This document shows, in pieces, positions 1-9,504 of a stretch of DNA of 64,000 nt (within the stretch, counting starts at the first letter, position 1; each line of letters begins with the position of its first letter). The DNA comes from Porphyromonas sp. (GTDB lineage: Bacteria > Bacteroidota > Bacteroidia > Bacteroidales > Porphyromonadaceae). A program made the position numbers and the translations under genes. Location: positions 124,001-188,000 of the forward strand of contig JALFBN010000011.1 of the NCBI GenBank assembly GCA_022772085.1, written 5' to 3'. Below the pieces are notes generated by a model. It had not been told where the DNA came from, ran no database searches, and saw only the letters and a program-made list of their open reading frames with translations.

Positions 1-1
1 G

Positions 2-2425
2 GAACGTATCGAGCACTTCTTAACTGATAGTCGTTCACTCTCTCATCCCGAGAGTTCCCTGTTTTTTGCCATCCGTACAGTCACCGGTGACGGTCATCTT
101 TATATAGATCAGTTGTACCAGCACGGTGTTCGTAACTTTATCATTAAAGACGACTTTGACAAGTATGCCAAACAATATCCCGAAGCGAGCTTCCTGGAGG
201 TACGAGATGTAGTACGCTCTCTGCAAAAGGTAGCTTCCGAATGGCGTCAAGAGTTCCAAATTCCTGTCATAGGCATCACCGGAAGCAATGGAAAAACCAT
301 CGTAAAAGAATTCCTCTATCAACTGCTAGCTGATAGTTATCAGGTGGTACGGTCACCTCGGAGCTACAATTCTCAATTAGGCGTCCCTCTGTCTGTACTT
401 AAGATGACTAGCGAAGATCAATTAGCGATCTTTGAAGCCGGGATCTCCCAATTGGGAGAAATGTCTCGCATCGAAGAGGTGATCAAGCCAACAATAGGGG
501 TGATCACCAATATAGGATCTGCCCATCAAGAGAACTTCAGTAGTATTGCACAAAAGGTAGATGAGAAGCTCAAACTTTTTGAAGGATGCGAACATATTGT
601 CTACAACCTCGATGAACCCGAAATTGTGGCAGGGCTCAAAAGAATGGATTTACTCTCCCGAGCTTCGGGATGGAGTCGAAAAGATCCTAATGCCATGCTT
701 TTTATTCACGACATCGATACGCAACGGGATTCGACCCTCCTTGAATTCACAACCCAAGGGAGAGCCTATTCTTTGGAGATTCCATTCACGGATCAAGCCT
801 CTATCGAGGATGTACTCACCTCGATCCTCACCCTCGTACTGATCAATCCAGATCTTTTAGATCGTGCTGATCTGTTTGCTAAGTTAGAACCCGTCGAGAT
901 GAGACTGGAACTTATTGAGGGATACAGAGATAATCTGATCATCAATGACGTCTACAACAATGATATCAATTCGCTCAAAATCGCTCTTGACTTCCAACAG
1001 CAGCGAGCCAAGGATGCGGACTTGGCACCCGTACTGATTCTTACGGAGATCCAACAAAGTGCCTTAAATCAACGCCCCTTGTACAATCGTGTAGGCGAAC
1101 TCATCAGTAAATACAAGATCCACAAATTCTATGGTATTGGCAGAGACCTTTTCGCGTACCGAGAGTTTTTTCCTACCGAGATTGACGAGAAGAATTTCTT
1201 TCCCAGTGTCGAAGACTTTTTGGATAGCGATATACCACTGCAATTAAGCCACTCCTGCATCCTGATCAAAGGAGCACGATCTTTCCACTGTGAGCGCATC
1301 TCCGACAGACTCTCACGCAAGATCCACGAGACAACGCTTGAGGTGGATCTGGATGCCATTGCACATAACTTGCAATACTACCGATCCAAACTACCGCAAG
1401 ATGTGCGGTGCATAGCGATGGTCAAAGCCCAAGGCTATGGTGTGGGGGCCTACGAAGTAGCAAAAAAATTGGATCAAATGCATATAGGTGCACTTGCCGT
1501 AGCGGTAGCCGACGAGGGACGAGAACTCCGAAGCCAAGGCATCCTCACCCCTATTCTTGTAATGAATCCGGAGCCTGCAGCCTTTGATACCCTTCTGGAG
1601 TGGCACCTAGAACCTGTTATCTTTTCATGGAATCTCCTGCGTGCCTTCACCAACAAAGTGAATAAGCAAGGCTTTGACAATGTCAGTGTGCACCTAGAGA
1701 TTGATACCGGAATGCACCGCTTGGGATTCCGTCCTGAGGAAATCGAAGAAATTGCCCGATTCTTTGCAACGAACCATTGGGTGCGTGCTCGGAGTATCTT
1801 TACCCATCTTGCAGCAGCGGATCTCCCCGAGGAAGATGCCTTTACACTCAATCAGCTAAATACATTCCGTTCGGTAGCCGATCGTTTCTCCGAAATTGCA
1901 GGATACAAACCGCTCTACCATGCCCTCAATACAGCAGGGATTGAGCGATTCACCGAATACGCATTCGACCGAGTGCGGTTAGGCATCGGACTCTACGGCA
2001 TTTCACCCACGATGGACACACACCTTCTGCCGGCGGTACGACTTCGCACAACGCTACTCCAAAAGTCATACGTCACCCCAAACGAAAGTATTGGATATGG
2101 TAGACGTGGACACCTATCTAAAGGAGGTGAAATTGGGATAATCCCGATTGGTTATGCCGATGGTTACGACCGACGCATGAGTTGTGGCAGGGGTTGGGTC
2201 GTTGTACGAGGGAAGCGTTGTCCCATTGTAGGCAATGTGTGCATGGACACCTGCATGATCGATCTAAGTGCCTGCCCTGAATCCCAGGAGGGCGATGAAG
2301 TGATCCTTTTCGGAGCTCCCGAAGCACGTATAGAGGATTTGGCCAAAGCGATCGATACCATCCCCTATGAACTGATAGCCGACTTAGCACCTCGCGTACG
2401 GCGTGTGTACTATCAAAACTCTTAA
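2..2425 (+). CDS. murF-alr: Bifunctional MurF / alanine racemase, 5' partial
   Basis: Cytoplasmic peptidoglycan precursor enzyme fusing two activities. The N-terminal half is a MurF ligase that adds D-Ala-D-Ala to UDP-MurNAc-tripeptide; the C-terminal half is a PLP-dependent alanine racemase that makes the D-Ala. The frame is open to the window edge and the residues before the first TTG (position 113) still read like MurF (LTDSR, then LFFAIRT), so the true start lies upstream. The MurF ATP loop TGSNGKT is visible near 290. The racemase part starts near 1340 with the PLP-lysine region (MVKAQGYG) and ends with a typical GNVCMD motif. The fusion is usual in Bacteroidota. It stops 20 bp before dnaG and is probably cotranscribed with it. 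Confidence 0.95.
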   Translation, partial: ERIEHFLTDSRSLSHPESSLFFAIRTVTGDGHLYIDQLYQHGVRNFIIKDDFDKYAKQYPEASFLEVRDVVRSLQKVASEWRQEFQIPVIGITGSNGKTIVKEFLYQLLADSYQVVRSPRSYNSQLGVPLSVLKMTSEDQLAIFEAGISQLGEMSRIEEVIKPTIGVITNIGSAHQENFSSIAQKVDEKLKLFEGCEHIVYNLDEPEIVAGLKRMDLLSRASGWSRKDPNAMLFIHDIDTQRDSTLLEFTTQGRAYSLEIPFTDQASIEDVLTSILTLVLINPDLLDRADLFAKLEPVEMRLELIEGYRDNLIINDVYNNDINSLKIALDFQQQRAKDADLAPVLILTEIQQSALNQRPLYNRVGELISKYKIHKFYGIGRDLFAYREFFPTEIDEKNFFPSVEDFLDSDIPLQLSHSCILIKGARSFHCERISDRLSRKIHETTLEVDLDAIAHNLQYYRSKLPQDVRCIAMVKAQGYGVGAYEVAKKLDQMHIGALAVAVADEGRELRSQGILTPILVMNPEPAAFDTLLEWHLEPVIFSWNLLRAFTNKVNKQGFDNVSVHLEIDTGMHRLGFRPEEIEEIARFFATNHWVRARSIFTHLAAADLPEEDAFTLNQLNTFRSVADRFSEIAGYKPLYHALNTAGIERFTEYAFDRVRLGIGLYGISPTMDTHLLPAVRLRTTLLQKSYVTPNESIGYGRRGHLSKGGEIGIIPIGYADGYDRRMSCGRGWVVVRGKRCPIVGNVCMDTCMIDLSACPESQEGDEVILFGAPEARIEDLAKAIDTIPYELIADLAPRVRRVYYQNS

Positions 2426-2445
2426 CAGAGAAGGGCACCCCATTC

Positions 2446-4470
2446 ATGATAGACGAGGTAACCAAACAGCGCATCATCGATGCCGCCCAAATAGAGGACG
2501 TGGTCAGTGACTTTGTTTCGCTCCGCAAATCAGGAGTAGATTTCATCGGCTTATGTCCCTTCCATGCGGATCGTCGGCCGTCATTTCACGTATCTCCCTC
2601 CAAAAATATCTGTAAATGCTTTGCCTGTGGAGAGGGTGGAACGCCCATCTCCTTTCTGATGAAACTAGAGCGGATGACCTTCCCCGAGGCATTGCGTTAT
2701 CTGGCACGAAAATATGCCATCCCCATAGAGGAACACGAAGAGAGCGCAGAGGAGCGAGAACGTCGCAACCAGTTGGAGAGTATGTTTCTCGTCCAAAAGT
2801 TTGCCTCACAGTTCTTTGGCGAGCAATTGCTACACACTCCTGAGGGACGCAGTACAGCACTTTCCTACTTTATGTCTCGTGGCGTTACAGAAGATATCAT
2901 CTCGAAGTTTCAACTTGGCTATGCCCCATCGGGTCATGATGCGTTACTCACGGCTGCCACACAAGCGGGCTACAATGTCAAATATCTCTACGACACGGGA
3001 TTATGCTTCGAGCCTGGTGAGGGACGTCGCGGAGGTGATCGCTTCCGAGAGCGAATCATGTTTCCCGTACACTCTGTGAGTGGACGCATTGTTGCTTTTG
3101 GGGGGCGCATCATGGGGAAAAGCGATAAACTAGCCAAATACATCAACTCTCCCGAAAATCTTATTTACTCAAAAAGCCGAGAATTATATGGATTGTTCCT
3201 AGCCAAGAAAGCCATAGCCCGTGAGGATAAAGCCTTTTTGGTGGAGGGTTATATGGATGTTATTGCAATGCACCAAGCGGGGATCGAAAATGTCGTTGCC
3301 TCTAGTGGTACAGCCCTAACGCAAGATCAAATCCGTCTGATCCGTCGTTTTACCAAAAACATTACCGTACTCTATGATGGCGATGCCGCAGGACTCAAAG
3401 CCGCGATACGAGGGATTGACCTTTTATTGGAGGCAGGAATGCACATTAAAGTGGTCGTACTTCCCTCGGGTGAAGATCCCGATTCCTTCTCAAGAAGCCG
3501 TAGCAAAGAAGATTTTTACAATTATATTGCAAAAAAAGAGGCGGACTTTATTTCCTTCAAAATGACACTTTTTCGAGAGGAAATAGCCTCTAGTCCCGGA
3601 CGACGAGCCGAAGTGATCAACGACTTAGCACACAGCATCGGTCTCATCCCCGACCCTATCGAACGAAGTGTTTACGCCCAAAACGTAGCTCAAAATCTCC
3701 ACATTGACGAGGTACTCCTGCTCCGCCAGGTCAAGATGACACGCACCCGACACCTCGCAGGCAAAGCGACAGAAGAGCGGTATCATACCCGACAAGAGGA
3801 GCTTCGCAAGGAGCAAGCAACGACTATTGAAGAGACAACGGAGGTACCCACTCCCGAAGAGGAGCAGGAAAACATTCTACGAAAAGATCCGCCTAGTCGT
3901 CTTGAGTCCGAACTCTTACGTCTCATGGTGCGTTATGGCGAGCGTCGGATTCCAATCATCAATAGTGAGGGAACAGAGGATGAGATGTCGCTCATCCGTT
4001 ACATTTGCGAGTGGTTGGGAGAGGAAGGTATCACGCAATCATCGCCCCTTTTCCAGCTCATGATGGAGGAGGCAATCGCACAAATGGAGAGCCCTGAGAG
4101 CAACACGAACTTTAAGCCGGCACATTACTTTGCCAATCACGAACGGAGAGCCATTGCCGATCTCTCACTCGATCTCTTGAGCGACCGCTACCAATTGTCG
4201 GAGTCTCGACGTCAGGCCTTAGGAATTTTCAGCGAAGATAATAGTCCCGACCTGCAAACGCTTATCAATATGACTCTGCGTACAATCCATGCCCTACAAG
4301 CTGAACGGGTTTTGAAAAAATTGGAACAATGCAGGGTGGCACTGAACGAAGCACAACGCCAAGGAGATTCGGATCAAATCATGCAACTACTACAAAAAAT
4401 AACCGAGCTCAATGCGATAAAAAAAGATCTTGCCGAAAAGCTCGGAGGCATCACGATCTTTCCCCACTAA
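2446..4470 (+). CDS. dnaG: DNA primase DnaG
   Basis: Makes RNA primers at the replication fork with the DnaB helicase. The 674-residue protein starts with a CHC2-type zinc finger (CPFH, then CKCFACG, residues about 38-65). A TOPRIM catalytic core follows, with EGYMDVIA near residue 268 and the metal-binding YDGDAAG near residue 310. The C-terminal third is a poorly conserved helical, charged region of the kind that contacts DnaB. The length is normal for Bacteroidota. It follows murF-alr after 20 bp and precedes the rRNA methyltransferase by 63 bp, so the three may share a transcript. Confidence 0.96.
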   Translation: MIDEVTKQRIIDAAQIEDVVSDFVSLRKSGVDFIGLCPFHADRRPSFHVSPSKNICKCFACGEGGTPISFLMKLERMTFPEALRYLARKYAIPIEEHEESAEERERRNQLESMFLVQKFASQFFGEQLLHTPEGRSTALSYFMSRGVTEDIISKFQLGYAPSGHDALLTAATQAGYNVKYLYDTGLCFEPGEGRRGGDRFRERIMFPVHSVSGRIVAFGGRIMGKSDKLAKYINSPENLIYSKSRELYGLFLAKKAIAREDKAFLVEGYMDVIAMHQAGIENVVASSGTALTQDQIRLIRRFTKNITVLYDGDAAGLKAAIRGIDLLLEAGMHIKVVVLPSGEDPDSFSRSRSKEDFYNYIAKKEADFISFKMTLFREEIASSPGRRAEVINDLAHSIGLIPDPIERSVYAQNVAQNLHIDEVLLLRQVKMTRTRHLAGKATEERYHTRQEELRKEQATTIEETTEVPTPEEEQENILRKDPPSRLESELLRLMVRYGERRIPIINSEGTEDEMSLIRYICEWLGEEGITQSSPLFQLMMEEAIAQMESPESNTNFKPAHYFANHERRAIADLSLDLLSDRYQLSESRRQALGIFSEDNSPDLQTLINMTLRTIHALQAERVLKKLEQCRVALNEAQRQGDSDQIMQLLQKITELNAIKKDLAEKLGGITIFPH

Positions 4471-4533
4471 TCTCGTGGAGTAGATCAATAAAATCGGAGA
4501 AAAATCCAATAATCAACCCATATAGATCAATCA

Positions 4534-5733
4534 ATGACCCCATCTACCATTATACTACGTACAGGTCGAGACGAAGCCGTTCGACGCTTTCATCCCTGGA
4601 TTTTTAGCGGAGCCATTGCTCACAAAGAGGGCTTGCCTTTGGAGGGCGACCTCGTGGAGGTAGTCTCTCATGAGCGCCAAACACTGGGCTTCGGCTTCTA
4701 CGAAGGAGGGAGTATTGCCGTACGAATGCTCTCCTATGGATCAGAAAAAATGCTTGATCTCACCACTTTTTTTACAGAGAAAATCGAAGCCGCTTACCAA
4801 CTTCGGCTACGTCTTGGGTTGGGTAATCCGGCGAATAGCGTCTACCGACTCATCCACGGAGAAGGAGACGGACTCTCAGGATTGGTAGTAGATGTATACG
4901 GATCTACAGCCGTGGTACAGGCACATAGCATGGGGATGTACGGACAGATCAAACTTATTACGGAGATCCTCCTTAAAGTATTATCACCTCAAGTTACAGC
5001 GATTTACGATAAATCATCTGCCACTCTACCCTCGCACTCGGAGGACTTTTTAGGAGACGGATTTTTAGTAGGGCATAATCCTCCCGAAGCAGTTCGGGAA
5101 AACAACATCCAGTTTATTCCGGACTGGGAGCACGGACAAAAGACGGGATTTTTCATTGATCAGCGAGACAACCGCCAACTCGTCGGCTCCATGTCGGAAG
5201 GCAGACGAGTGCTAAATATGTTTTGCTACTCAGGCGGATTTAGCCTTTATGCCCTCAAAGGAGGAGCTGAAGAGGTCGTATCGGTCGATAGTTCGGCACG
5301 AGCTCTCTCTTTGGTGGAGCAGAATGTTGCTTGCAACTGGGGAAATACCATTGCAGATGGTCGACACGAAGGCGTCGTATGCGATGCTTTTGAATACCTC
5401 AAAGGGATCAATAAAGGGGCTTTTGACCTCATCGTATTGGATCCACCTGCCTTTGCCAAGAAACGCTCCGCTATAAAAAATGCCCTCAACGGTTATCGCA
5501 AACTCAATGCACTAGCCTTGGAAAAGATCGATCGAGGAGGGCTACTTTTTACGTATAGTTGCTCCCAAGCGGTATCTCCCGAGGACTTCCGACTGGCGGT
5601 ACTCACGGCAGCAGTACAGGTCGGACGTAGTGTGCGTATCCTACGGCAGATGCGACAAGCCACAGATCACCCCGTAAGCATATATCACCCCGAGGGCGAG
5701 TACCTCAAAGGACTCCTCCTATACGTGGAGTAA
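4534..5733 (+). CDS. rlmI: Class I SAM-dependent rRNA methyltransferase (RlmI/RlmK-like)
   Basis: A probable 23S rRNA cytosine-5 methyltransferase of 399 residues. It has an N-terminal PUA RNA-binding domain (about residues 1-75, beginning with a conserved RHPWIFSGAI-like segment), a linker domain, and a Rossmann methyltransferase domain from about residue 200. In that domain VLNMFCYSGGFSLYA binds SAM and LDPPAFAKK is the catalytic motif IV. The family (YccW/RlmI) is clear; the exact target base is inferred from the E. coli relative. A strong terminator lies about 40 bp after the stop codon. Confidence 0.88.
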   Translation: MTPSTIILRTGRDEAVRRFHPWIFSGAIAHKEGLPLEGDLVEVVSHERQTLGFGFYEGGSIAVRMLSYGSEKMLDLTTFFTEKIEAAYQLRLRLGLGNPANSVYRLIHGEGDGLSGLVVDVYGSTAVVQAHSMGMYGQIKLITEILLKVLSPQVTAIYDKSSATLPSHSEDFLGDGFLVGHNPPEAVRENNIQFIPDWEHGQKTGFFIDQRDNRQLVGSMSEGRRVLNMFCYSGGFSLYALKGGAEEVVSVDSSARALSLVEQNVACNWGNTIADGRHEGVVCDAFEYLKGINKGAFDLIVLDPPAFAKKRSAIKNALNGYRKLNALALEKIDRGGLLFTYSCSQAVSPEDFRLAVLTAAVQVGRSVRILRQMRQATDHPVSIYHPEGEYLKGLLLYVE

Positions 5734-5771
5734 TAGGTGTATTCAACAGGAGATCGCAACTCCCCACAAAG

Positions 5772-5807
5772 AAGGTCGACAAATCATACTGTCGACCTTT
5801 TTTTTTT
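5772..5807 (+). terminator. Rho-independent terminator after rlmI
   Basis: A perfect 9-bp stem (AAGGTCGAC with GTCGACCTT) with a 10-nt loop is followed by an uninterrupted T run. It ends the murF-alr/dnaG/rlmI transcription unit. Confidence 0.92.
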
Positions 5808-5901
5808 GCACAAAGCGATCCAAGGAAGCCACCTTAATACAGAAATCTGCAAGATAAACAAATCACACACTGACAAAACGAAATAAAATAAACGCAAAAC
5901 A

Positions 5902-5932
5902 CTTGCTAATTGTATTTTTATTAGTAACTTGG
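5902..5932 (+). promoter_or_regulatory. Bacteroidota-type promoter for the EF-G paralogue
   Basis: CTTG at about 5902-5905 and TAACTTGG at 5925-5932 are 19 bp apart. This matches the TTTG / TAnnTTTG pattern with one mismatch in the -7 box. The expected start would give an mRNA leader of roughly 80 nt before the ATG at 6021. Confidence 0.6.
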
Positions 5933-6020
5933 GGGCACAATAGGATAAATACCCTCTAGAGTGCAGGGCATGATCCTATAAAACTAGAAGTATAACAGTT
6001 TAAGACAAGGTTCCTTTATC

Positions 6021-8180
6021 ATGAGATCGTACAAAACAGAAGAGATTAGGAACATCTCGCTTTTGGGAAGTTCCGGCGCAGGAAAAACCACTCTCGCAGA
6101 GGCTATGCTTTTCGAGAGTGGGGTGATAAAACGTCGCGGAGACATTGCCTCAGGCAATACTGTGTGCGACTATTTTCCGGTAGAGAAAGAGTATGGATAT
6201 ACTGTTTTCTCTACCGTTTTTAGTGTAGAGTGGGCAGATCGCAAACTGAACTTCATTGATTGTCCCGGTAGTGACGACTTCGCTGGCGGTGCCGTATCGG
6301 CTATCAATATCACGGACTGTTGCCTTATGGTCGTTAACGCACAGTATGGCGTGGAAGTCGGGCTGATCAATCAATTCCGCCATGTAGAGCGTTTACACAA
6401 ACCTGCAATATTCATTATAAACCAACTAGATCATGACAAGGCGGACTTCCAAGCGAGCGTTGCCCAATTGCGCGAGCGCTACGGCTCCAAGGTGGTTGTC
6501 ACCCAATACCCCGTAGCCTGCGGTCCGAACTTCAATCAAGTGGTGGATCTCCTCCGCATGAAGATGTATCAATGGGGACCCGAAGGAGGCAAGCCTCAAG
6601 TATTGGATATCCCCGAGGATCAACGTGCTATTGCAGAGGAAATGCACCAGCAACTCATCGAGAGTGCAGCCGAACACGAAGAGACCCTTATGGATCGTTT
6701 CTTTGAGCAGGGCAGTCTATCCGAAGAGGACATTGTACAAGGGATGCGCAAGGGGATTGTCCTTGGCGATATGTACCCCGTCTTCTGCGTATCGGCATCC
6801 AAAGATATGTGCGTGCGGCGTACCATGGAGTTCTTGGGCGATGTGGCTCCTCATGTAACAGAAATGCCCAAGCCCGTAACAACTGAAGCTGAAGAGGTAA
6901 ATCCCGATGCTTCCGGTCCCATCAGCCTATACTTTTTCAAGACTACGGTAGAGCCTCACATTGGTGAAGTTTCGTACTTCAAAGTAATGTCGGGTACTGT
7001 ACGCGAAGGGTGCGATCTCATCAATATAAACAGGAAAAGTAAAGAGCGATTGGGACAACTCTATATGGTTGCAGGACAAACACGCACCAAAGTCGAAGAG
7101 CTCATGGCGGGCGATATCGGTGCAACTGTCAAGCTCAAGGATGTACGCCGAGGCAATACCCTGAACGAAAAGGATTGCCCATGGCAGTATCCTGCGATCG
7201 AATACCCGGAACCCAAATTTATGCGTGCGATCAAACCGGCCAATAGTGCCGATGCCGAAAAGCTGAGCGAAGCCCTCCATCGCATGATGGAAGAGGATCC
7301 CACCTGGATCGTGGAGCAGAGTAAAGAGTTGCGTCAAACGATCGTTTACGGTCAAGGGGAGTTTCATCTACGCACACTAAAATGGCGATTGGAACATAAT
7401 GATAAGATCGCTACTGAATTTAGCGAGCCTCGTATCCCTTATAGAGAAACTATCACCAAGGCTGCACGGGCAGACTACCGTCACAAGAAACAATCGGGCG
7501 GTGCCGGACAATTCGGGGAGGTGCACCTGATCATTCAACCCTATAATGAAGGCGATACTCTACCCGAAGTATACAAATTCAATGGACAGGAGTTTAAGAT
7601 CACCGTGCGTGATCGTCAAGAGATTCCTTTGGCATGGGGCGGTAAACTCGTCTATATCAACAGTATTGTAGGAGGCTCCATTGATGCTCGCTTCATGCCT
7701 GCAATCCTCAAAGGAATTATGGAGCGTATGGAGCGTGGCCCACTGACGGGATCATACGCACGAGATGTGGCGGTGATCGTCTATGACGGAAAGATGCACC
7801 CCGTAGATAGTAACGAGGTCTCCTTTATGCTGGCAGGACGCCATGCCTTTAGTGAAGCATTCCGCGAAGCAGCACCCAAGATCCTTGAACCGATATACGA
7901 TGTAGAAGTGTCTGTACCGGCTGATTATATTGGTGATGTGATGAGTGATCTACAAGGTAGACGCGCCATTATCATGGGTATGAATAGTAAGAAGGGCTAC
8001 GAACAACTCCTGGCAAAAGTGCCTCTGAAGGAACTCATGAATTACAGTACGGCACTGAGCTCCCTTTCAGGTGGACGTGCCTCCTTTACGATGAAGTTTG
8101 CTGACTACGAACTGGTACCCTCCGATATTCAAGATAAATTACTGAAAGCATACGCTGAAGAGCAGGAAGCAGAAGACTAA
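6021..8180 (+). CDS. EF-G paralogue (EF-G2 type) with altered GTPase motifs
   Basis: A 719-residue ribosomal translocase-like protein with the full EF-G domain order: a G domain (residues about 1-280), then domains II, III, IV and V. The P-loop GSSGAGKTT (residues 16-24) is intact. The G3 motif reads DCPGSDDF, so the catalytic His of canonical DTPGH is Ser84, and G4 reads NQLD (134-137) instead of NKxD. These changes match the second EF-G of gut Bacteroides (EF-G2), reported to support translation with little or no GTP hydrolysis during carbon starvation. That function is inferred here from the motifs. The gene stands alone between its own promoter and terminator, away from any str operon. 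Confidence 0.88.
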   Translation: MRSYKTEEIRNISLLGSSGAGKTTLAEAMLFESGVIKRRGDIASGNTVCDYFPVEKEYGYTVFSTVFSVEWADRKLNFIDCPGSDDFAGGAVSAINITDCCLMVVNAQYGVEVGLINQFRHVERLHKPAIFIINQLDHDKADFQASVAQLRERYGSKVVVTQYPVACGPNFNQVVDLLRMKMYQWGPEGGKPQVLDIPEDQRAIAEEMHQQLIESAAEHEETLMDRFFEQGSLSEEDIVQGMRKGIVLGDMYPVFCVSASKDMCVRRTMEFLGDVAPHVTEMPKPVTTEAEEVNPDASGPISLYFFKTTVEPHIGEVSYFKVMSGTVREGCDLININRKSKERLGQLYMVAGQTRTKVEELMAGDIGATVKLKDVRRGNTLNEKDCPWQYPAIEYPEPKFMRAIKPANSADAEKLSEALHRMMEEDPTWIVEQSKELRQTIVYGQGEFHLRTLKWRLEHNDKIATEFSEPRIPYRETITKAARADYRHKKQSGGAGQFGEVHLIIQPYNEGDTLPEVYKFNGQEFKITVRDRQEIPLAWGGKLVYINSIVGGSIDARFMPAILKGIMERMERGPLTGSYARDVAVIVYDGKMHPVDSNEVSFMLAGRHAFSEAFREAAPKILEPIYDVEVSVPADYIGDVMSDLQGRRAIIMGMNSKKGYEQLLAKVPLKELMNYSTALSSLSGGRASFTMKFADYELVPSDIQDKLLKAYAEEQEAED

Positions 8181-8205
8181 AGACTGTACCATAACGCAAT
8201 GAATG

Positions 8206-8242
8206 AGGGGTGGGTCGAATTGCTTCGACTCTCCCCTTTTTT
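8206..8242 (+). terminator. Terminator after the EF-G paralogue
   Basis: A 14-bp stem with one mismatch (8206-8219 with 8224-8237) and a TTGC loop is followed by a T6 run, 25 bp after the stop codon. Confidence 0.9.
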
Positions 8243-8613
8243 GTGTCGTTGCAGAGATCAAGAAAAAATAGAGGGCTGAAACTAAAAAAATCCAGCCCAA
8301 GAACAAAAGAAATGGTGGGCTGTAATTCCAAACATCTTGTCCAAGAAAAACTACCCATCACACTACCCTCTGCCTCCTTACTTCTAAAAAGAGAACCAGC
8401 ATCACCTTAAAACAAAAAAAATAGGTTCTCTCCACTATGAGAGAGAACCCATGATCCTTAGTAAAATATGAAGGGAATCCCTAAATCAACGATTAGCAAC
8501 TACGTGGGAAGACATGGCTCAGATCCTTCTGATTGCTTCGCTTTGAGCAACTAGCACTGACAAGAGACTCCCTCTTTAATTCAATCCTCGGGACAAAGAT
8601 ATACAAAAGTATC
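8243..8613. other. Intergenic region, possible small RNA on the minus strand
   Basis: About 370 bp between convergent genes. No convincing protein-coding frame is seen. On the minus strand a TATCTTTG box (8594-8601) sits just after the peroxiredoxin stop codon. It is followed by short hairpins (for example TTGCT...AGCAA near 8533-8550) and ends in the strong terminator at 8411-8449. Confidence 0.5.
8411..8449 (-). terminator. Minus-strand terminator downstream of the peroxiredoxin gene
   Basis: On the minus strand a perfect 9-bp stem GGTTCTCTC/GAGAGAACC with an 8-nt loop runs into a T8-rich tail. It would end the peroxiredoxin transcript about 165 nt after its stop codon, or a separate small RNA. 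Confidence 0.88.
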
Positions 8614-9324
8614 TTATTTACCTAATTTCGCCTCAACATCTTCTTTGCTCACCTGCTTGGTACAGAAGAACCAGTCGTAGCAATGAAGATCCTTTTCCTT
8701 ACCTGCGGCACGATCGCTTGCAATGGCGCATGTAGTGGCGGGAGGAACGATCATTTCGTCCCCGGGACGCCAGTCGGCCGGGAGAGCAACCCCAAAGTTA
8801 TCGACCGTCTGCAAACCGATGAGTACACGCTTGATCTCATCGAAATTACGACCCAAAGAGAGAGGATAGTACATAATGGTACGGATCTTATCCTGAGGGT
8901 CAATGAAGAATACTGCACGCACAGCTGCCGTATTGCTTTCACCAGGTTGGATCATACCATACTTGTGCGCAACATCCATAGAAACATCTACAACTAGAGG
9001 GAATTTAATCTCCACGTTTTTGTACCCGTGCCAGTCAATCTTCTCCTCAATGGTACGAAGCCATGCAATATGACTCTGCAAACCATCTACCGAAAGACCT
9101 ACCAACTGGCAATTCAAAGCCTCAAACTCACTAGCCATATGACCAAAAGTCATAAACTCCGAGGTACAAACAGGGGTAAAATCGGCAGGGTGGCTAAAGA
9201 GGATTTTCCACTGCCCCTTATAATCTGAAGGAAAGTTGATAACACCTTGTGTCGTTACAGCAGTAAAGCTGGGTGCATCCTCGCCAAGACGAGGCATTAC
9301 AATGTTTTGATCGAGTTCTGTCAT
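8614..9324 (-). CDS. Peroxiredoxin (AhpC/TSA, Prx6-like)
   Basis: A 236-residue cytoplasmic thiol peroxidase that would reduce H2O2 and organic peroxides. The peroxidatic cysteine is Cys53 in the PADFTPVCT motif; the conserved Arg follows in the FDEIKR region. The long C-terminal extension, with cysteines near 198, 215 and 221 (CYDWFFC), is typical of Prx6-subfamily enzymes of archaea and anaerobes, where a C-terminal Cys can resolve the sulfenic acid. It is monocistronic with a near-consensus promoter, which fits oxidative-stress defence in an anaerobe. No regulator is adjacent. Confidence 0.93.
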   Translation of the reverse strand: MTELDQNIVMPRLGEDAPSFTAVTTQGVINFPSDYKGQWKILFSHPADFTPVCTSEFMTFGHMASEFEALNCQLVGLSVDGLQSHIAWLRTIEEKIDWHGYKNVEIKFPLVVDVSMDVAHKYGMIQPGESNTAAVRAVFFIDPQDKIRTIMYYPLSLGRNFDEIKRVLIGLQTVDNFGVALPADWRPGDEMIVPPATTCAIASDRAAGKEKDLHCYDWFFCTKQVSKEDVEAKLGK

Positions 9325-9369
9325 ATCGTTATCGTTTTATTGATTGATGATTCATTTTTATCTTTGATG

Positions 9370-9401
9370 CAAAGGTAAAAGGCGTAGGTTATGAGATCAA
9401 A
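9370..9401 (-). promoter_or_regulatory. Promoter of the peroxiredoxin gene
   Basis: On the minus strand TTTG (9398-9401) and a perfect TACCTTTG (9370-9377) are separated by 20 bp. The ATG is about 45 nt downstream of the box. Confidence 0.85.
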
Positions 9402-9411
9402 TGTTTTTGTC

Positions 9412-9419
9412 TATCTTTG
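9412..9419 (+). promoter_or_regulatory. Divergent -7 box for the five-repeat protein
   Basis: A perfect TATCTTTG on the plus strand, 85 bp before the ATG at 9505. No clear -33 box is seen at the usual spacing. It overlaps the divergent peroxiredoxin promoter region, so the two genes may be affected by the same regulator. Confidence 0.55.
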
Positions 9420-9504
9420 CATAGACAAGGTCTATCTACTGAAGGGAAACACTCCGGAGGAGGGACTTTGGATTGAGATCATTAACCCCATTAATCAATG
9501 TAGT

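Noticed and set aside
3100-3105. G6 run in dnaG
   Set aside because: Inside a conserved TOPRIM-adjacent segment of an essential gene; length is not exceptional.
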